A DNA stretch of 45,193 bases. Source: Actinomycetota bacterium. GTDB lineage: Bacteria; Actinomycetota; Acidimicrobiia; IMCC26256; JAENVU01. Below are positions 41,557-45,193 of this stretch, piece by piece. Location: NCBI GenBank assembly GCA_016870395.1, contig VGBT01000020.1, positions 1 to 45,193 of the forward strand, given 5' to 3'. Within the stretch, counting starts at the first letter, position 1. Each line of letters opens with the position of its first letter. Below the pieces are notes generated by a model, which had not been told where the DNA came from, made no database searches, and saw nothing but the letters and a program-made list of their open reading frames with translations. The translations under genes were made by a program, and so were the position numbers.

Positions 41557-42174
41557 TTGCCCCGACTCCGCCAGGTTCCCCGCGCCGACGCGACGCCGTC
41601 GGTACGGGCCATGTACACGTACCTCTTCGGCGACCGGGACCCGGTCGCCGAACCGGGCACCGCGACCGGTTCACCCGGCGACTGGTGGACGGTGTTCGCG
41701 CTGGTCCCCGAGATCTTCGATCACTGCGTCGGCGGCTTCGCGATCTACCAGAACCCCGGACGGCTCCTCGACCCCCAGCTGCGCGAGCTCGGCCAGACAC
41801 GGGTGGGTTGGGCGTGCGGGAGCCAGTTCGTGTTCTCGCAGCACTGCAAGTCGTGTCGCACCGCGGGGATCTCCGAGGAGAAGATCGCCGCGATCCGGTC
41901 GTGGCAGGTCGCCGACTGCTACTCGCCCGTCGAGCGCGCGGTGCTCGCCTACACGGACGCGCTCGCGCTCGATCACGGACGCGTGCCGGACGGGGTCTTC
42001 GCGGCGCTGCGCGCGGAGCTCTCCGACGAGCAGATCCTCGAGCTCACGTACATCACGTCGCTGTACCTGATGCACGCGGTGATGTCGCGCGCGCTGCGCA
42101 CCGAATTCGACGACCAGGACGACCCTTGCGTGGAGATCCCGGCTCCCGGCGACGACCAGACGTTCCGAGTCTGA
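41557..42174 (+). CDS. Carboxymuconolactone decarboxylase (AhpD-like) family protein
   Basis: A 205-residue all-helical protein of the CMD family, starting at TTG 41557 with GAGGAG seven bases upstream. The fold's characteristic region reads GSQFVFSQHCKSCRTAGISE, with a CxxC pair at 97 and 100 after His96, as in redox-active AhpD-like proteins. An extra Cys sits at 87. Such proteins reduce peroxides or act on lactones, but the substrate is unknown here. It lies in the same direction as the HD gene and likely in one operon. A structured element follows the stop. Confidence 0.8.
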   Translation: MPRLRQVPRADATPSVRAMYTYLFGDRDPVAEPGTATGSPGDWWTVFALVPEIFDHCVGGFAIYQNPGRLLDPQLRELGQTRVGWACGSQFVFSQHCKSCRTAGISEEKIAAIRSWQVADCYSPVERAVLAYTDALALDHGRVPDGVFAALRAELSDEQILELTYITSLYLMHAVMSRALRTEFDDQDDPCVEIPAPGDDQTFRV

Positions 42175-42190
42175 CGCCGGACGTCCCCAG

Positions 42191-42250
42191 CGTTGGTGAC
42201 CGAACCCGTCACTACGACGGTCGTCACTACGACGGCTTGGATCACCAACG
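42191..42250. terminator. Nested inverted-repeat structure with two identical hairpins
   Basis: An outer 9-bp inverted repeat CGTTGGTGA (42191-42199) / TCACCAACG (42242-42250) encloses two consecutive copies of a small hairpin with the same loop: CCGTC-ACTAC-GACGG (42206-42220) and CGTC-ACTAC-GACG (42222-42234). It sits between the CMD gene and tRNA-Pro. It may end the upstream transcript, act as a bidirectional terminator, or be an operator in DNA form. There is no T-run. Confidence 0.5.
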
Positions 42251-42257
42251 CGCGATC

Positions 42258-42263
42258 TATCGT
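42258..42263 (+). promoter_or_regulatory. Candidate -10 element for tRNA-Pro
   Basis: TATCGT, the same hexamer as before tRNA-Ala, ends 11 bases before the tRNA. A possible -35, TTGGAT at 42237-42242, has a short 15-bp spacer and touches the right arm of the nested inverted repeat. Confidence 0.4.
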
Positions 42264-42274
42264 GTCTGGGTAGA

Positions 42275-42351
42275 CGGGGAGTGGCGCAGGCCGGCAGCGC
42301 ACCTGCTTTGGGAGCAGGAGGTCGGGGGTTCAAATCCCCCCTCCCCGACCA
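42275..42351 (+). tRNA. tRNA-Pro (anticodon TGG) with encoded CCA
   Basis: Acceptor CGGGGAG pairs with CTCCCCG, including the C1-G72 pair typical of bacterial proline tRNAs. The D-stem is GCGC/GCGC; the anticodon stem CCTGC/GCAGG encloses TTTGGGA with anticodon TGG; the T-stem is GGGGG/CCCCC with TTCAAAT. Discriminator A is at 42348 and CCA is encoded at 42349-42351. The last A is also the first base of the next gene's ATG. Confidence 0.97.
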
Positions 42352-42962
42352 TGGACGCCGGCGACGTCGTCGAACGCGCTGACCTGAGCTCGGCGCCCAC
42401 GGTCGGGCTTCGGCCGCTCGAAGCTCGAGACTTCCCCGAGCTGGTCGAGTGGCTCAACACTCCCCACGTCTACCGCTGGTGGGGCGTGTCGTCGGGCCCA
42501 GGCTCCCTGGGCGGTCCGGACACCGACGCCGCGACGCTCGCGCAGGTGGCGGAGAAGTACCGCGCCTCCGTCGACGGCAAGGACACGACCCACCGCTACG
42601 TGATCCTCTCGGACCGCCACCCAGTGGGGATGATCCAGTGGTACCGCCTCGCGGACGAGCCGGGGTACGCACTCGCGATCGGCGAGTCACCGAACGGCAC
42701 CGCCGGCATCGACCTCCTCGTCGGCGTGCCCGGCGCGATCGGTCGGGGCATCGGGCCCCGCGCCATCTCGACCCTGGTCGACGGCGTCGTGTTCGCCGAG
42801 GCCGACCTGCACCGGGTGATCGGCGGACCGCACCCCGACAATCGGGCCTCGGTCCGCGCTTTCGAGAAGGCCTGCTTCGCGTTCGCAAGGGACGCGATGG
42901 TTCCCGACGAGGGGCCCGAGCGCGTGATGGCCCGAGACCGTGGCGACTCAACGCGCAGGTGA
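42351..42962 (+). CDS. GNAT family N-acetyltransferase (AAC(6')-like)
   Basis: A 203-residue GCN5-related acetyltransferase. Typical elements are VGLRPLEARDFPELVEWLN at the start, the acetyl-CoA loop GVPGAIGRGIGPRAI near 125-139, and HRVIGGPHPDNRASVRAFEK. The layout resembles AAC(6')-Ib/Iy-type aminoglycoside or siderophore acetyltransferases, but resistance is only a guess. The ATG overlaps the last base of the tRNA-Pro CCA tail, so tRNA 3' processing would leave a leaderless mRNA. A later start would drop the first strand only partly. The gene end overlaps the convergent SulP gene by 15 bases. Confidence 0.85.
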   Translation: MDAGDVVERADLSSAPTVGLRPLEARDFPELVEWLNTPHVYRWWGVSSGPGSLGGPDTDAATLAQVAEKYRASVDGKDTTHRYVILSDRHPVGMIQWYRLADEPGYALAIGESPNGTAGIDLLVGVPGAIGRGIGPRAISTLVDGVVFAEADLHRVIGGPHPDNRASVRAFEKACFAFARDAMVPDEGPERVMARDRGDSTRR

Positions 42963-44696
42963 CGCGGGACCGCCCGAGCCGTCGATCGGGTCGTCCCATT
43001 CGACGCCGGTCGCGCGCAGGTATGCGTCGATGGCCGTGCCGAGCGTCGGCAGGAAGTGCTCGTCGCCGATCTTGTCGTAGAGCCCGTAGACGCGCAGCCG
43101 GTCCTTGACCGGGCCCTTGAGCTCGGCGAACGCGAGCACGCGACCTTCGGACTCGAGATCGCCGACCAGCTCCTCGAGCACCTCGGCCCCGGTGGTGTCG
43201 ACGTCGGTGATCGGCTCGGCCGCGACGACCACCCAACGAACGGCCTCGGGCTGGTTGGCGACGGACTCGCGGATGCGACGCGAGAACTCGTCTGCGTTGG
43301 CGAAGAAGACCGGCGCGTCCCACCGGTAGAGGACGAGCCCCGGGATCAGGTCGGCATCGGGATGGCGCCGGACGTCGTGGTAGCCCTTGCGGCCGACCAG
43401 GCGGCCGAGCTCCGCGTCGTAGGGACGCCACACCCGACGCACGAAGTTCGCGAGCGACAGGGCGATCGCGACGACGATCCCTTCGAGGACGCCGAAGACC
43501 ACGACCCCGACGAGCGCGGCCATCGAGAGCACGAGCTCGCTGCGACGGACCCGCCAGAGCCGGCTGAGCACCGGCAGGTCGAACAGCATCAGCGCGGCGG
43601 CTAGCACGACGGCGGCGAGTGTCGCCGACGGCAGGTCCGACAGGAGATCGCTCGCCGAGAGGAGCACCGCGAGCACCACGGCCGCACCTACGACACCCAC
43701 GAGCTGTGTGCGCGCGCCGCTCGAGAAAGCGACGGCGGTGCGCGAGGAGCTCGCGCTCACCGGAAACCCCTGGAAGAGGCCGGCCGCCACGTTGGCGGCA
43801 CCGAGACCCACCATGTCCTGGTTCGGGTCCGACACGTCGCCGACCTTCGCGGCGAACGTACGCGCCAGGACCGTGGTGTCCGCGAGCGTGACGAACGCGA
43901 TCCCGAGGGCGGCAACCGCGAGCGCGACCGCATCTTCGAACGAGACCGTCGGGAAGGTCAGCTCGGGGAACCCCTGGGGCACCGTGCCGACGACCGGGAC
44001 CTCGCCGGCGAGGTCGAGCAGCGACACCGTCGCCGTCGCGCCGACGACCGCCACCAGCACCCCCGGGACCTTCGGCAGGAACCGCCGGAACGCGACGATG
44101 ACCGCGAAGCTCAGCAGCCCGAGGAGCAGCGCGGTCGCGTTGGTCGCGCCGTCGGCCACCGCGTCGACGAATTCCCTGAGCTCGCCCACGGTGCTCGTCG
44201 CGTCGACCGAGAACCCGAAGAGCTTCGGAAGCTGGCTCACCACGATCACCAGCGCGATGCCGTTGAGGTAGCCCACCCGGACCGGCATCGAGAGGAGCTC
44301 GGCGAGGGCGCCGATGCGCGCGACCCCGGCGAGGATGCAGATCACCCCCATCAGCAGCGCGAGCATCCCGGCAAGCGCGATCGCCTGCGCCGGGTCGCCG
44401 CCGGCACCGACGAGCGGCAGGATGGCCGCCGCGATCATCGGGCCGAGCGACGAGTCCGGGCCGACCACGAGCGTCTTCGAGGGACCGAACAGCGCGTAGG
44501 CGAGCAGGCCGAGCACCGTGGTGTAGAGCCCGGTGACAGGTGGCAGGCCGGCCAGCTCGGCGTAGGCCATGCCCTGAGGGACGAGCAGCGCGCTGAGCAC
44601 CAGGCCGGCGACGAGATCGTGGCGCAGGTCGCCGCGGCGATAGCCGCGGGCCGCCGCGACCCCCGGGACCCAGCGGGCCCACCCCGAGCGGTTCAC
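42948..44696 (-). CDS. SulP family anion transporter with STAS domain
   Basis: A 582-residue SLC26/SulP secondary transporter. The membrane part (about 20-430) starts RHDLVAGLVLSALLVPQGMA with YAELAGLPPVTGLYTTVLGL, the family signature. A C-terminal STAS domain lies at about 445-560 (ITDVDTTGAEVLEELVGDLE). Likely cargo is sulfate, bicarbonate or a dicarboxylate; sequence alone does not decide. No carbonic anhydrase or sulfate-assimilation gene lies beside it. The start is ATG 44696, facing tRNA-Gly. Confidence 0.93.
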   Translation of the reverse strand: MNRSGWARWVPGVAAARGYRRGDLRHDLVAGLVLSALLVPQGMAYAELAGLPPVTGLYTTVLGLLAYALFGPSKTLVVGPDSSLGPMIAAAILPLVGAGGDPAQAIALAGMLALLMGVICILAGVARIGALAELLSMPVRVGYLNGIALVIVVSQLPKLFGFSVDATSTVGELREFVDAVADGATNATALLLGLLSFAVIVAFRRFLPKVPGVLVAVVGATATVSLLDLAGEVPVVGTVPQGFPELTFPTVSFEDAVALAVAALGIAFVTLADTTVLARTFAAKVGDVSDPNQDMVGLGAANVAAGLFQGFPVSASSSRTAVAFSSGARTQLVGVVGAAVVLAVLLSASDLLSDLPSATLAAVVLAAALMLFDLPVLSRLWRVRRSELVLSMAALVGVVVFGVLEGIVVAIALSLANFVRRVWRPYDAELGRLVGRKGYHDVRRHPDADLIPGLVLYRWDAPVFFANADEFSRRIRESVANQPEAVRWVVVAAEPITDVDTTGAEVLEELVGDLESEGRVLAFAELKGPVKDRLRVYGLYDKIGDEHFLPTLGTAIDAYLRATGVEWDDPIDGSGGPASPAR

Positions 44697-44747
44697 CGCC
44701 CCCTCTTCACCGCGGCAGCGCTACCGGGGGTGCGTCCCGCGCCTCGC

Positions 44748-44753
44748 TAACCT
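44748..44753 (+). promoter_or_regulatory. Candidate -10 element for tRNA-Gly
   Basis: TAACCT, matching TANNNT, ends 10 bases before the tRNA. No convincing -35 is seen. Confidence 0.35.
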
Positions 44754-44763
44754 CGGTGCCTTC

Positions 44764-44834
44764 GCGGGTGTAGCTCAATGGTAGAGCCCCAGCCTTCCAA
44801 GCTGGCCATGCGGGTTCGATTCCCGTCACCCGCT
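44764..44834 (+). tRNA. tRNA-Gly (anticodon TCC)
   Basis: A 71-base cloverleaf. Acceptor GCGGGTG pairs with CACCCGC. The anticodon stem CCAGC/GCTGG encloses CTTCCAA with anticodon TCC. The T-loop is TTCGATT and the discriminator is T at 44834. CCA is not encoded. The D-loop AATGGTA is the short form usual for glycine tRNAs. The next 110 bases hold no recognised element. Confidence 0.96.
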
Positions 44835-44944
44835 CCGTTGAAGAACTGCTGGTCACGACCAGAATGTGGCGCCGGACCCGGGGCGACCGGCGCCCGCTGT
44901 CCCTCGCCCATCGCGCGTCCATCGCGCGGAGGAGATCCAGCAGG

Positions 44945-45066
44945 ATGGCGGCATACCGACCGAAGGTGCCCAAGACGATCCGGACCGCGCTCCTTAAGGA
45001 GGCGGGGGGCAAGTGTGCCAACCCAGGGTGCGCCGCTGCACAGACTGCCGCTGCACAGACTCACAT
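44945..45066 (+). pseudogene. HNH endonuclease-type gene, 5' part, cut by an insertion sequence
   Basis: ATG 44945 follows GGAGGAG by about ten bases and opens YRPKVPKTIRTALLKEAGGK then CANPGC, the start of an HNH-type endonuclease domain with its first zinc-binding Cys pair. After QTH the frame enters sequence that resembles the end of an IS3-type element and the expected His-Asn-His part never appears. A perfect 15-bp tandem duplication (45032-45046, 45047-45061) lies just before the break and adds AAAQT in frame. The family is inferred from the first 30 residues only. Confidence 0.55.
45032..45061. repeat. 15-bp tandem duplication
   Basis: GCCGCTGCACAGACT occurs twice without a gap, six bases before the apparent insertion-sequence end. 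It could be replication slippage or a scar of an earlier insertion event. Confidence 0.85.
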
Positions 45067-45193
45067 TGAATCGCCCTGGGTTAGTTGGAGGCTCCAGACC
45101 TTGGAAACGAGGATGGAGTCATGCCACACGAGATGTCACCTGGGAAGCCGACCACGCGGCGGTATAGCGAGGCGGAGAAGGAGCGGGCGGTGC
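45067..45193 (+). mobile_element. Left end of an IS3-family-like insertion sequence (truncated by window)
   Basis: The segment starts TGAATCGCCCTGGGTTAGTT and continues GGAGGCTCC, which resembles terminal inverted repeats (TGAACCGCCCCGGG type) of IS3-group elements of actinobacteria. It precedes a transposase-like start by about 54 bp, the usual leader length. The right end and target duplication are outside the window. Confidence 0.6.
45121..45193 (+). CDS. IS3-type transposase OrfA, N-terminal fragment
   Basis: From ATG 45121, preceded by GATGGAG, 24 codons read MPHEMSPGKPTTRRYSEAEK then ERAV, matching the N-terminus of OrfA helix-turn-helix proteins (RRYSxxxKxxAV). OrfA would bind the element's ends; OrfB, the DDE transposase, would follow by frameshift outside the window. 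The fragment is short, so the call leans on the terminal-repeat-like sequence before it. Confidence 0.55.
   Translation, partial: MPHEMSPGKPTTRRYSEAEKERAV

Overview
The window is a 45 kb piece of a high-GC genome. Gene content and order point to an actinobacterium: leuS with comEA/comEC, rplU-rpmA-obgE-proB-proA, mreB-mreC-mreD-mrdA-rodA, and tig-clpP-clpX-valS-folC-ndk. The Thr/Ser-rich secreted linkers and gene orders suggest the class Acidimicrobiia, but this placement is an inference from gene content and was not computed.

Layout. 1-4240 (minus): start of comEC, comEA, a small HExxH protein coupled to leuS, and leuS. 4381-5098: tRNA-Ala(GGC) followed by remnants of LAGLIDADG homing-endonuclease-like genes. 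5156-8243 (plus): a GT-C-like membrane protein and a HisH/HisF paralogue pair in which the HisF position equivalent to Asp130 is Gln. 8266-10510 (minus): rsfS, an LCP/LytR_C protein and nadD. 10622-11664 (plus): an internally deleted LivG-type ATPase relic and an ACT-domain protein. 11678-11851: three perfect 58-bp tandem repeats at a convergent junction. 11845-19107 (minus): a VWA/MoxR pair, proA, proB, obgE, rpmA and rplU. 19150-23819: RNase E/G and a radical SAM pair. 23845-30355: the cell-elongation cluster with an L,D-transpeptidase. 30564-38205: ndk, folC, valS, clpX, clpP and tig.

38341 to the end is a mixed accessory stretch: aldehyde dehydrogenase, beta-lactamase-fold hydrolase, a PhnZ-like HD protein, a carboxymuconolactone decarboxylase-family protein, tRNA-Pro(TGG) with a GNAT gene starting on its CCA tail, a SulP transporter, and tRNA-Gly(TCC). 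The window ends with an HNH-type gene that appears to be cut by the left end of an IS3-like element.

Most minus-strand genes form tight operons with stop/start overlaps (GTGA, TAGTG, TGATG, ATGA), so translational coupling is the rule. The core clusters serve translation, ribosome assembly, proline and NAD synthesis, protein quality control and wall elongation. The tRNA-flanking segments carry nearly all the signs of mobile DNA. The points most worth a second look are the HisH/HisF-like pair beside the GT-C protein, the homing-endonuclease remnants at tRNA-Ala, the double-hairpin structure before tRNA-Pro, the PhnZ-like protein and the 58-bp repeats.
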